Part shown: piece after piece, positions 45,404 to 56,376 of the stretch | Position numbering within the stretch: the first letter of the stretch is position 1 | Layout of the letters: each line of letters begins with the position of its first letter | The notes under the pieces: model-generated | Told to the model about the DNA's origin: nothing | What the model saw: only the letters and a program-made list of their open reading frames with translations | The model's database searches: none | Assembly (NCBI GenBank): GCA_035610365.1 | Contig: CM069439.1 | Location: 18,861,533-18,925,532 of the forward strand | From: Aquatica leii | Taxonomy: Eukaryota; Arthropoda; Insecta; Coleoptera; Lampyridae | Direction: 5' to 3' | Length of the DNA: 64,000 nucleotides | Made by a program: the position numbers and the translations under genes

Positions 45404-46440
45404 CTATAATCCACGCATCTCACAATTTGAGATGCTGGCGTACATTGGCCTTTCACGGTCTGCATCCAGGCGTACCATCATCACACTTTCAGTCCTTCCA
45501 GGCAGAATCGCGTCTTCACTCAATAAGACGCGTACAGCTGCTTTCTCTGACGAATGAAAAGGAGTTTCCTCATCGTCAATTCTAAGGACATAGTTCTTCA
45601 TATCCAAATGGAATCCATACTTTATAACGTCCGTTCCCAGGATAACTTCTTCCGTGATGTCGGCTACCAGTACTTGATGGTCGAGTGCTCCATTTGCGAA
45701 ACCAATGGTCAGTTTTACTTGTTTGTAAGTAGATATTTTTTCGTCCGTCGCCTTTCGAAGTCGTACTGTTACTGATGATGTCTTCTCATTTTCGAATAAC
45801 ATGTCAGGACGAATTATGGTATTTGTCGCTCTTGTGCCAACCAGTAACTGAACACTTCGTCCATTGATCTTGCTATCGAGATAAATGCTGTGCAATTGGC
45901 CCGTGGCGATGCCATTTGAACGATAATCCCTGGGCCACGGCTCGTGGATGTCGACTTTCGCCCTATTCGGTCAGACTGTTCTAGTTTTCCAAACGCTTTT
46001 TTGGTCTTCTTTTGGGCTTAAAGCGTCGTTGTACGTGGCCCACTTCTCCCCAGTTTCAGCACGTCACTTTTATTCCACGAGCTACTTGTTCACGGAACAC
46101 ACGTTGCACTATATCCTCGGTGCTTTCTTGTAATTGCGCGGGTACTTCTAAAGCACAGTGGAGCTTATGGTTGCCTCGTTGCGACGCCGGTCTCGCTGTC
46201 TCAAACTTCAAGGCATGGGTTAAGCGTCATCCAACGTCTTAGGTCGAGCCAACTGTGGAGTTTGCTGAGTTTCGCTGTGTCGAAGGCTAGAAAGGTTCGA
46301 ATAGCCAATTGCTCCAAGAAGGTATCCGGTGCTGTAAGATACGCCAGCCGTGTCAATCTGGCGATGTCAGCCTTGAACTTTTAAAGCCTTTCCGCAGCTT
46401 TCTGACCACGACGCCATGGTTATACTTTACAGCTCCAACC
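45404..46440 (-). pseudogene. Gypsy copy 2 gag and protease
   Basis: Gag remnants run from 46440 (ARLTRLAYLTAPDTFLEQLA) to the zinc knuckle near 46110-46020, which is destroyed (TGC TGA; GEVGHVQRRF). The protease segment (45895-45404) reads INGRSVQLLVGTRATNTIIR, where the catalytic Asp is replaced by Gly, then VILGTDVIKYGFHLDMKN. Both enzymes are therefore dead. Confidence 0.75.
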
Positions 46441-46690
46441 GTACAGAAGCATAATGTTAGATATAAAAAATCTCAGACTTACGTTTAGCTATCAAATTGG
46501 TAATGTGTAACAACGCAAACACGTAAGCTAGACGTTAAGCCTCTTATTTAATATTTTACCATTTTTTAGGAGCCTATAGGAAAAGGTTTTATTTTTTATT
46601 TATTTGTTTAAACTCCTACTACTATAGCGTCAATTATACATAAATTTCATTTTTAATGAATTACGTTCATTACTTATACGTTGTAGCAAT
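46441..46690. other. Short non-coding gap
   Basis: AT-rich sequence between gypsy copy 2 and a Penelope fragment; nothing recognised. Confidence 0.4.
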
Positions 46691-46739
46691 TTGTTTTGTT
46701 TGTAAGCTTCCGTTCAATAGTTTGAAGTTTTCCAGGTTG

Positions 46740-47310
46740 CCACGTCGTCGGTTTATGACGCTTGGCGTTTTGAGAGCAATGTCCCTCTCTTCTTCAGAAG
46801 TTCTGAAACTGAGGTTAAGTCGCCGAGTTTTATATAGTCGTCAGTCAACGGTACTTGACGTTTCTGTGGTATCAACCGTCGCGTATCGTTCTGTTGGTTG
46901 TTTTTTGCGATTGGCTTCGTATTGGTGGTAGGTAGGTGGTTTTCTCGAACGGCTCCATCGCTGTTGAAGTTGTTGAGATTCATCTAGATTTCTATTACTT
47001 CTCTGTAAAGTCTTCTTCCTTTACTAAGATTTTTGTTTTTCCAGTTTAATAGGAAACAATAGCAACTGTAAAGTTTACCACGTGGCTGTTTCAAACTTCT
47101 CTTCTGCTCTTTTAGTCTTGTGCTGATGTGTCTTTCTGTTAGCCCTATATAAACCTTACTGCAACTGCATGGAATCCTCTATATCACCGGGCCCTTGGAG
47201 ATCTTCATGGTTGTGCATTGTCTTCGGAAAAATTGATGTTAACGTTGTTGTCGTGTTGATGTTGCAATTTTTTAGGAGACGTTAATTACACCCTTTTACA
47301 TATGGTAGAA
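46740..47310 (-). pseudogene. Penelope-like fragment with GIY-YIG endonuclease (second family)
   Basis: The minus strand from about 47310 encodes the RT-to-endonuclease linker FLPYVKGCN, RLLKNCNINTTTTL and FPKTMHNHEDLQGPG. Next comes the GIY-YIG domain start RIPCSCSKVYIGLTERHIST and RLKEQKRSLKQPRGKLYS, continuing to KGRRLYREVIEI and a tail with LGDLTSVSELLKKRGTLL. The Y-IPCSCxxVYIGxTxRxxxxRLKEH pattern is the Penelope endonuclease signature. It differs from the 2-4 kb Penelope in sequence and has no hammerhead core in view. The 5' part is missing. Confidence 0.7.
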
Positions 47311-47329
47311 ACGCTGTAGCCAAGGCCTC

Positions 47330-49690
47330 TGGCAAGTTGTTCTAAGGATACTTAAAGAACCATAATTTTCCACAATGGTCCTTGGCCGCACCTATGGGCC
47401 AACCGCTTCAACGACGAATGAGGATTGTTATTTCTGAAAACTTTATGGCATAATAACTCGTTTGCGTGAAAATTTGATTGTGGTTAACCACGCCACCAAA
47501 TACCCATTGCGGAAATTGGAGTTGCACTGCAGTCTCCTTGATCCCTTTGTGCACCTCCGATTTTTTACTCCCACAGCAGTCTTGCTTCGTGAATAAATTT
47601 TAAGGGGCTGTTTTCAACTCATCATCGGGGTATAGTTTTGGTTTGCCGAGAATCGTTGTTTATACAGCAGATGCTGCGGAGTTTCGTCGTTCTCGCGTCC
47701 GCAGCATAAAAGGCTACTTTGTAGTCCCATTTTATGCATGAGTTGTGTGCCTCATCCTTGAAGAGTTTTTTCATAGTTCTTCTGCTAGTTTGCTGCGATT
47801 TATTTCTTTTCCTGTCTCGCAATTTCGAAAACGGGTTCAGGTCCAATATATGTTCCTGTTGTGCCCTTCTTAGCAAGCGCATTCACAATTAGGTTTCCCT
47901 TAAGCCAGCTTTTGGTATCCAGTTTGTTGTACTTGTTGGCGAGCTGCCAATATTTCCAGACTGTTTATGCATGCCATAATCAGTCTAGATTTTATTACTG
48001 GCGATCTTAGTGCCAGTCATGGTCGATATCGGACCATTAGCGTATGATTTCGAGTCGATAATGTTCCTGACACACCAGTCAATAGCAGCAACTTCAGTTT
48101 GAAAAGCTGACACATATTTACCCAAGGTCAGCGAAAATTGCTTCTCATGGTGCCTGCCTCATCTGTGTACCAGATAGTTCCTTTAAACGCACCCTAAATG
48201 TTTTTTGTTCACTTGTCTCGTGACGGTATTATCACTTTAAGTTTCTTTAAGATTTGATAATCTTTTTTGAAGTTGGATCTCATAGTTAAGATTGTTTCTT
48301 CGCGCAGCACGTTGTTGACGTGTTCATTAATCTTCAGCCTGTATGCTGCTTGTTTTGCTTCCATCAATACAACGAGGTGTAATGGTGGAGGCGAAAGTAG
48401 TGCTGGCATGGCTGCTGTGGGCGTGGTTCTCATCGCTTCTTTTATCAGCAGACATGCCTAGCTTGGAAGCTGTGCTTCTCAGATGGATCTTGTCCCCACA
48501 GTATATAACCATTTAGTCATTGTGGGTTTCAATCCTCATGCGTGCTCAACCATCCGTTTGGTTGTATTAGGAACTCTGATGGCCTTCGTTGTAACTTTTT
48601 CTAGAGGAACCTTGAAAGTCAGTCTGGTATCAACAGTATGTTCCAGATATTTGACTTCGTTTGTCATTGTGAACATGACTCCGTACATCGTAGGTTGTAT
48701 TATGTCAATCATTTTCCGTCGTTTGGTGAACGGAACGATTGCAGTCTTAGTTAGGTTCACTGATAATCTCTGTTTTTTGCACCATTTTTCGACGGTGTTT
48801 AGTGCACTTTGCGTTATGTTCGATACAGCTGCCTCAAACCGTTTGGGATAATGGTGAGATTGTCGGCGTATCTTAAAGCGAATACACCTCCGTCTTCTGG
48901 TTTTTGTAGTAGGCCATCCATGACGAGGTACCATAGTAGAGATGACAGCACCTCGCCTTGTGGGCACCCGCCAACCACTTTGGTGTGATGCCTTTTTTCC
49001 ATTTCCGTTGCAATTGAGATGAAGGTAGTATTGTCAAATGCTCCTTCAATATCTAGAAAAGCACCTAATGCTATATCATTGTATTGGTTTTCTTTATCGC
49101 ATCTGCTTATTACTAGTTGGCGATTTTTCGGATTTCGACTATTTTATTAAGTAGTTTTAACGTGAAGAAAGTTAAGCTGATCGGTCTGTAAGATTTTGCC
49201 TGGACGTACGTAGATCTCATTGGCTTTGGTATAAATGACGCCAGCTGCTTGGTATATGCGAAAGTGATAAGCTTAGTACCTATACTGCGGTTCGCAGGGG
49301 AGCAAATCCCTTTTGCAGCATGATGGGATAAATTCTATCAGTCCCTGGCGACTTAACGGGCTTAAACGTATTGATTCCCCATTCTAGGTTTTCACGATTG
49401 TTTATATTTCTTGTTAATTCCCAGTTCCTTTTGGGTGCGCAATTGTTTGGTACCTCTAGGTCCTCGTGCTTAGGAAATTCAATTAACGAGTACCTCAACC
49501 GAGTCTGCAAACTTTTTGCTTTCGACCAGCATAGAATCGATGTTTCCAGTGTGGTCCTTGCTCAGAGCTTTTTGGAGCGAGAACTTTTTCTACGTCCTTA
49601 CGCAACCTTCTCTATCCATCTCTTTGCCTTTTTAATGGCATTGTTGTATGTTGTGAGGCTGGTTCTGTATTACACATTAAACATTTGATA
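47330..49690 (-). pseudogene. LINE with reverse transcriptase and RNase H (R1/LOA-like), broken
   Basis: The frame-broken protein runs from 49690 downward. It has TSLTTYNNAIKKAKRWIEKV, then TFKPVKSPGTDRIYPIMLQK (49370-49310), the RT core VVGGCPQGEVLSSLLWYLVM (49000-48930) with ALRYADNLTIIPNG (YADN for YADD), and KKQRLSVNLTKTAIVPFTKR. Next comes the post-RT region LSPPPLHLVVLMEAKQAAYR (48400-48340). An RNase-H-like segment (48200-47880) and a final C-terminal region follow. GCPQGxVLSxLLW plus RNase H points to the R1/LOA group rather than Jockey. It has no intact stretch longer than about 140 residues. Confidence 0.7.
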
Positions 49691-51149
49691 CCACAGGCAT
49701 GGGGTGTGAAAATTAACTTTCTTATAGATTCTTTAAAAATTCTTATTAACTCTCTGTTTGTTATTTACCTACCGAGATTGCCGCTAAGCGTCATCTTAAG
49801 ATCTCGCTTTTTGATAAATAACAACGGCTGTCGGATACATCCCATAAGGAGCACAATATTACTTTACTACCAAACATCTTAAACTGGGTCAGAATAAGTA
49901 ACGTTCCAAGAGAGGCTGTTCATATCCTGACGTCTCTCTCTTTAACTTAGCGTTAAGGCGCAGTAAGTGCATTGCTGTAGGTGTTCTTCAGCACGTTTCG
50001 TTTACTTCGACCAAAATTTTCCCAAATGTGGTTTTTAACGTAAATAATTCGGTTACCATAAAGCATCATACTATGAATAAGAATTTTTCCAATTTTGAGG
50101 TGGTTTATAGTACTTTTAAGTAGTGAAAAATTAAGTTTTAAAAAAAATATTCAAACTTTTAATATTCTCTCACTCACTTCTGTTTTTTTATGGAAGTGGC
50201 CAAAACAACATTGTTACGGTCTAATGGCAAAATATGTTTCTATTCTTTTGGTCGTGGAAGCCTTCGTCTTATAAGTGTAATTGTAATTTATTGTCACTGT
50301 TATTAAACATGTGTTAATTGTCGCTCAAATTTACTCTTCTCTGGCACGAGAAAATTAGAAGCGTTAAAAGAAATGTAAATGTTATTGCAATCGTATTTTA
50401 TTATTAGTACTGAGTCGTAAACTGCAGTTTAGATTTCGTGTAATGCATTATATATATATAATTTTTATAGTTCTATTGGTGCCATAAAAAACGGCTTAAG
50501 TAGAAAGTGGTAGTTTAATTTTAAATTAGAGCAGCGAGTGTAATTAAGTTGTTTGTTACCGAAAAGTGTGTACGTATATGTGTAAATATAAGAAATTAAA
50601 ACGTAGGGCGATAACAGCTGTTTAAATAGTTGTAAAGGAAATGATAAGAACATAGTGACGTAGCCGATGGCGGTTGAATTTGAATAGAAGAAAGTTTTTA
50701 GTTGAGTTCGAAATTAGGTAAGTCGCGATGACTAATATTAAATTATGCGCGTAGTCGAGATTTCTCTAAGTTTTAACCTTTAAGTCCGGCGAGAAAATTT
50801 GCGTAATCTACACCGTATTTAGGATATGACTAGAATGGTGGGTGTGGGCGTGTAACGACCATGGGGAATTGCTATTGCGTCATTCATTAGATATACTCAA
50901 TTCCAATTCGTTATACAATGGAGTAACAGTATTCATTCTCTTCTTAAATTTTTATTTTTCTTTACGATTTCGTTTAAAATTCTTGTTACCAATCGATACC
51001 TCTTTAGTGTTAGTTGTTTGTTTTTAGTGTACGTGATAAATAGTGTTAAAAACAAAGTTTAATAAACAAACCGAACAGGATATGAAAAGGATCGTAGATG
51101 ATAACGTTGAGTATCTCGAGTAATTAAACTGTAAGAGATATGTACTTAC
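49691..51149. other. Non-coding DNA; intron of the minus-strand gene is possible
   Basis: About 1.45 kb of AT-rich sequence. A possible plus-strand donor (AAATTAG|GTAAGT) is at 50717-50718. If the minus-strand exon ending at 51150 is real, its first intron lies here. No further exon is recognised. Confidence 0.35.
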
Positions 51150-51281
51150 CCGAGCATGAGTTTTTTTAACTTTAAGTGCATTGTGGTGACGGTCTTTTGT
51201 TTGTTTAAGTTTAACGCTGCGTAACCGTAACAAAAAATCTGTTACTTCGCCCATTTTTAAAATCGGTGTCAATTTTGACAT
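51150..51281 (-). CDS. First coding exon of an unidentified minus-strand gene
   Basis: ATG at 51281 opens MSKLTPILKMGEVTDFLLRL, then RSVKLKQTKDRHHNALKVKK and THAR, 44 codons without a break, up to the consensus donor CGG|GTAAGTAC (phase 0). The composition (basic, charged) looks like real protein. No family is recognised and no second exon was found at lower coordinates. The divergent exon at 51528 and the X-box-like sites between them suggest a shared promoter. Confidence 0.45.
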
Positions 51282-51527
51282 TTTCACTGCTATGGAAACT
51301 GCTTTACTATTGGTGGAAAATGTTTGTTGCTATGGCAATAATAAGGGTTTATTTACTTTTTTTGGTGGATTGTTTTGCTTCAAATTTTGTAAATACTTTG
51401 CGTGTGAGTAATTGCATTTAACACATTAATATCTTAAGGAAATGTTGACAGCACATACTGAATTAATTACTTCTTGGTTACAGGGCAAAATGGTAAACTT
51501 TGTCTGACTACCACCAGTTACTGAAAT
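51282..51527. promoter_or_regulatory. Bidirectional promoter with two X-box-like RFX sites
   Basis: Between the two divergent start codons there are two copies of an X-box-like palindrome. ACTGCTATGGAAAC lies at 51286-51299 and GTTGCTATGGCAAT at 51326-51339, 40 bp apart in the same orientation. Both fit the RFX half-site pattern GTTGCC-AT-GGCAAC with one or two changes. RFX factors control ciliary genes in animals, so the flanking genes may be ciliary; this is inference. Confidence 0.5.
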
Positions 51528-51581
51528 ATGAGTTTCGGTGATTCTTATCGAGAGTTTGAGCTCTATTTAGAACAAGTCAAT
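51528..51581 (+). CDS. First coding exon of an unidentified plus-strand gene
   Basis: ATG at 51528 encodes MSFGDSYREFELYLEQVN and meets the consensus donor AAT|GTAAGTG at 51581 in phase 0. The 5' leader includes a five-codon upstream frame (MVNFV) from 51491. A TTACAG at 51478-51483 could be an acceptor for a leader exon. The protein is not recognised. Later exons should lie on the plus strand in or beyond the repeat-rich region; the only candidate seen is near 58.13 kb, and its phase does not fit directly. Confidence 0.45.
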
Positions 51582-52320
51582 GTAAGTGTAATAATTTTAA
51601 GATGAGACTTTATTACTGTGTTTGTACATAATTAATTCAACAGATGTAAACACATATGTGTTGCATTATATTACATCACATGTGTTTTACAACCACACGC
51701 ATTTTCACACACTTCGATACCACACAGAAATTGTTCTTAAACCAGAATAAACACACGTTGCAAAAGAATCTAGTTGTTTGACCACATAGGGAAACAAGAA
51801 AAACGTCTTTTTATTATGCATTTTCTTAACTTCGATGTACAAAATGATTAAAATAAAGGAATGCGTCTCATAATTAGTTCATTGGTGTAAAGCAAAAAAC
51901 GCATAGGCTCTCCCTATGTAATTAAAACAACTAATTATGCTTTTAATTTTTAAATAATTCTGAGACATTTTAATTGAGCTTAATTTTCTTGAAAACATCG
52001 AATTATTTTATAAAGAGGAAATGGCCTATTACATAAAATAAACCAACAGGATTTTCTTTTTTTTTTACAAAGCATTCTTATAATTTCTACACACAGTTTT
52101 TTGCCATAACTGCTTTTGCATTGAACTAAATTTTTTAACTTAAGTACGAGTAGTACCGGTCAGTTTTTATTACAGTGTCAAATTTGAGGAATTTACAATT
52201 TATTATTCGTTAAATTTTACTAGATTATTTGGATTTTAAGTAAAAAAACCTTCATTAATTAATTTTTCTACGTTAAAATTGTTAGTTTTTTTATCGTTCT
52301 TGTTTTTTTCATAAGTTCTC
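51582..52320. other. Probable intron DNA, non-coding
   Basis: AT-rich sequence; nothing recognised. Confidence 0.4.
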
Positions 52321-52760
52321 TATATATACCACACTTCGTTAATTGTACGTACGTGCATTTGTCCATGTACGTTATTTGTACGTACACTGTACATACGATA
52401 AAGTACGTAAACTACGCGTAAGCAAATGTGCAAAGATCTTCTCAGGCAGCACATTACGTTTTATTGACGTCAAAATTACGTACAAGACGTGTCAATGTCG
52501 TCATATGACGTCTGTGAGCTGCCTGGGTTGATTATAAACAGGATAAATCCTACTTATATGAGATGTACAGTAGTAAACTCGCCGTGGCGTAGTTGGTAAG
52601 GCATTTACTTGCTACACCGACAAAGAGAGTCACAAAAAAGTTTTAAAGCTTTTTTTGTTTAGGTACATATTATGTACAAAGCAGCATCAATTGGATGTAC
52701 TATGTACGTATATTCGTATGAGTACATACGTACTTCAATTCACGTACAATGTACATACAT
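52320..52760. repeat. ACGTAC-rich, SINE-like repeat
   Basis: Rich in GTACGTAC/TGTACATACG motifs at both sides (52340-52430 and 52655-52760). It matches 58290-58690 in inverted orientation (shared ACACTTCGT, ACATTTGTC and TTGTACGTACACTGT). In the middle, TGGCGTAGTTGG (52585-52596) fits the A box of a tRNA-type pol III promoter, followed by CTTGCTACACCGACAAAG. The B box is lost here but retained in the 58.4-kb copy. The tRNA-derived SINE interpretation is tentative. Confidence 0.45.
52441..52527. mobile_element. Palindromic MITE (CCCAGGCAGCA family), 87 bp
   Basis: The ends are CTCAGGCAGCACATTACG and GAGCTGCCTGGG around a core with TTGACGTCAAAATTACGTAC. It is closely related to 52763-52883 and 20635-20733, and is inserted in the ACGTAC-rich repeat. 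Confidence 0.65.
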
Positions 52761-52762
52761 AT

Positions 52763-52883
52763 CCCAGGCAGCACATTACGTTTTATTGACGTCGAAGTTA
52801 CCTACTAGACGTTGTTAAGACGTGTCAATGTCGTGTGACGTACGTAAATCTGACGTCAATAAAATATTAGTATGCTGCCTGGG
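52763..52883. mobile_element. Palindromic MITE (CCCAGGCAGCA family), 121 bp
   Basis: The ends are CCCAGGCAGCACATTACG and TATGCTGCCTGGG. The core carries three GACGTC motifs and GTGACGTACGTAA. It is the longest of three family members in the window, and the others appear internally shortened. Confidence 0.7.
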
Positions 52884-53259
52884 GATATGGGTTCATTATT
52901 TTTCATTTTTTTAGTCAAGTTGCTAGTTGTATTTCAGACTTTTGTTTTTTTAACTTTTTTATATTAAAACTAATTTGAGGAGGATTTGTCCGGAGTTTAT
53001 TACTGATGTAGGCATATTATATGAAGGTCGTCCGGGTCTGTTGTCTTTATCGGTCCACAGTTGTATTGAATGGGAGTAAAAATTAGCGTTGTTTGCTTGA
53101 TTTATATTACATGCTTATATAAAGCACGAATTGGATTCAATAATAAAATCACTTTAATGTTACCGGATCATCTTGATTACGTTATATGTGTAACGTAATA
53201 TTTACCGTATCATTATGACAAAAAGAGCGGGGTCGTATATAGTAATTTACGTAACAAGG

Positions 53260-53353
53260 GTCGAAAGTAAGGCATAGTATAACGAACGTTAATGCGACTC
53301 GTAGCCGCATGGCTGAGCGTTGCATGAGTGAGTTATGCTATGATACTTTCGAC
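53260..53353. repeat. Hairpin-forming inverted repeat
   Basis: GTCGAAAGTAAGGCATAGTA at the left pairs with TATGCTATGATACTTTCGAC at the right around a roughly 45-base loop containing GACTCGTAGCCGCATGG. It is found only in the first duplication unit. Confidence 0.5.
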
Positions 53354-53484
53354 GAGAGTAACGTACATTATTTTTTGTGTTGCCTTTTGTAAAATTACAT
53401 TTTTTTTTTTTGAAAAAACAACACCAGAAATAAAATGTTGGTACTTTATTTATTACTAAATCTGTCAAATTTGACATTGACTTT

Positions 53485-54957
53485 AACATCGGTTATTCAA
53501 GCTAAACGGCTCGGAATATTGCGGCCAAAATACACGACTTTTAAAAAACTTCACTTTTCGGATATGTGGAGGTCGATTATTACTTTTTTAAATTATTTTT
53601 ATATTATACAGGGTGTTGCAAAGGCCATAAAAATATCAAAGTTGTGTTTTTCTAAATGAAACCCCCTGTATATATTTTTTTTATGTTCTGGTTAAAATAA
53701 GGGTGTGTTTTAATAACGTTTATGAGGTCTACACTTTACGGTTTTTTTAATAATTTCTTCTTCTTCTCTAATCTTATAGAGGGTGTCAAAAAACTAAAAC
53801 CTATCAATTAAGAAATGCAGGGAACTATAACTTTATTAATTTAAGTAAAACGCCATATTTTTTAATTTATCAGAAAATACACTTTTCAATTACCTATCGA
53901 ATATTATTTGGTTGTTCTATAGCTGAATCTTTACACAATTCGTCAAAGAATCGTTTTTTGCACCATTTGATGTTTTTGCAATAAAAGTGTGTTGTGTTTA
54001 CAAATATCAAATAGTAACTTTTTCATGGGGATACATAAAAAGTTGTCTGCAACATCACACGATATGAAAAGGCGCATAGGAGACACTTTTGAAGTATTAA
54101 CCTTGCAAATGTTGCCTAGGGTTAGCAGTGGTTCTCAAAAAAGAATATGTAAGTGTATAAAAATGGACAATCGATATTTCAAACATTTGTTATAAATATT
54201 TTGCTTTTGTTTTATGTTATCGTTGGTATGTTATTATTATTATTATTGCTGTGGCTGTAGCCTGTTTGATTATAAATTACGTTCTTATTTTTGATAACTA
54301 TTTGATATTTATAAATACAACGGGCAACTAGATTCATCAGAACTTTTATTGAAAAAAGATCAAATGGTACAAAAAAACGATTATTTGACGTATTGTGCAA
54401 AAATAGCTATAGAATATTTCAAATTATTCCATAGCTAATTAAAAAGTACATTTTTTGGTAAATTAAAAAATATTCTATTTAAATTAATCATGTTATACCA
54501 CTAAAATTTCTTAATTGATAGGTTTGAATTTTTGACCACCCTGTATAAGATGTCAAGTTTATTATAACTGAGGTATCGAACATGATCTATTGTTACACTT
54601 TTGTGTAAATTTTGCACCCATAACTTATATACTTCTTAAATAACTCAAACATGAAAATTAGGTTATATTTTGACAAAATTCAAATTATTTAAAAAACCTT
54701 AAGGTCATAAACGTTATTAAAACACACTCTTATTTTGATCGGAGCATCCAAAAATGTAATAATATACAGGGAGTTTTATTTAAAAATAGCACAACGTTAA
54801 TACTTATACGGCTTTTGCAACACCCTGTATAATATGAAAATGATTTTAAAAGTAACCATAATAGACTTTTATATATCCCAAAAGTAAAATGTTTTGAAAG
54901 TCACGTATTTTGGCCTCAATATTTCGAGCTGTATAGCGTGAATAGCCCTGTATAAGT
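53485..54957. mobile_element. Foldback element with about 450-bp inverted arms
   Basis: The left arm (53485-53930) and right arm (54957-54420, complement) match over their length: GGCCAAAATAC, TATACAGGGTGTTGCAAAAGGCC-type blocks, TTAATAACGTTTATGA and CCTATCAATTAAGAAAT. The right end is CTATTCACGC..CCTGTATAAG, a TATACAGGG-type terminus like that of the 9465 element. A further TATACAGGG-type block lies inside each arm. No transposase is present. Confidence 0.65.
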
Positions 54958-55327
54958 TAACTCAAACACAAGATGCAAATGCAATCAAATTTATACAGAA
55001 AAGCGGTAAATTAATTCCTCCTTTAGTTTTTCCCTTTTCTTAGAACCTAAAAAACGTTTTGTTTTTAATTTATTTTAATACCTTCTCACTATATGTACAT
55101 CATAATGTATTTGGCAGTTATTTTTTATTACTTATATGTCTTAGACCTTTCCTTTCGTTGATAATTTAGTTATAGCTATGTTTCCCATATACAACATGAA
55201 CAAAAAATATTTAAGTGTCCCACTAAAACATGATACGTTTCAGTTCAACTTCTTGTTTTTTTTTGTATTGACTTTAGATATGTCTAAACTTTTTTAGTCG
55301 AAATTGAAAGTTACATGATCACATCCT

Positions 55328-56376
55328 ACACAGCACGCGTGTATCCTAATGATGTTCTGCTGATATCTCAGATATGTGAATATACGAGGGATGTCAATTT
55401 CACCGCCAACCAATATCCTATGAACATCTTAGGGAAACCAGAATGACACAGAAATGAATATCTTACAGAAAACTAAGTCAGACATCTTAAAGATATCTGA
55501 AATAAGATGACCTCAAGATAGCAGAAATAATATATTTTACATACTATTGCACAAAAATATGACAGAATCTTAAAAATACTAATTTAAAACGAATCAATTA
55601 TGTTTAACTTTTTTTCTTAATTGGTTTTCTGTTCGTTCTTTGGACCCCTTCAAAAAAACACACAATAGTTTTTGTCCCCTGTTTATTAGAGTTTCCTGCT
55701 GTTGGAGAATTATTTTTTCATAACTTCTAGAACATAATTATTATACTGTAATTTACTCAGTATAAGTGTTGTAAAACAGTTTCATTAATTAATTTTGGAA
55801 GGACTAGCTCCTGACGAACACCTCCGCGTTGTCTCTACTATTTCTCTGATCTAAAATTGCACATCTATTAAATGTAAACTGAATAGTTAGAAGACCAGTA
55901 AAATTCTTATGGAATTGTTCATGTTTTCTCCTGTTCAAAGGTACTCTTTCAAAGTATAAAGTTTGTTTCGAGAGCTTACAGGCAGATTTAGAAATGCTCG
56001 CATATTGTTTAGCTTAACGATAAAATTTTTGTTAGAATAATTCTAACCTCACTTTCGCATATATATAAAATCTAAAATTTAAATAGTTCATAAAGAATAC
56101 GAAAACAAACATAATTACTTACCTACTCCAATCAATATTGTTTCATTTATTTTTTTTACACATGCAACATTAAGATCACAGCACAAAACGAAAGAAAGAC
56201 GTTAAAAAAGCGTATTAACTCAAAAGCCAGTGAAAGATATACCACAGATGTAGTTTTAATGATCTTCTAAATATTTCCTTTTTGTGATATCTCATGGCTA
56301 TTGTTTCGATAACCGGGACATGTATCTATGAATTGGCCAAGAAACTGACATCCTCTGGGTATTAGGCGCTGTATGG
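55328..56376. mobile_element. About 1.05-kb insertion in duplication unit 1
   Basis: This segment is absent from the second duplication unit, where CACATACTAAAC is continuous. Its ends are loosely inverted (CTACACAGCACGC versus the complement CCATACAGCGCC). AGATATC/GATATCT-type motifs cluster near the left end. There is no coding sequence. It is probably a non-autonomous DNA element. Confidence 0.5.

Larger units (their letters stand above)
42400..46440 (-). mobile_element. Ty3/gypsy retrotransposon copy 2 (inverted)
   Basis: The same family as 32.9-40.1 kb, on the opposite strand, and more complete in the integrase region. From gag (46440) it runs through protease, RT, connection and integrase to the 3' region and LTR at about 42400-42840, with a TATA box on the minus strand near 42580. 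The 5' LTR was not found beyond 46440. It has numerous stops and frameshifts. Confidence 0.85.

Noticed and set aside
52581-52640. A tRNA gene near TGGCGTAGTTGG
   Set aside because: Only an A box is present; there is no cloverleaf, anticodon arm or B box, so it is at most a SINE fragment.
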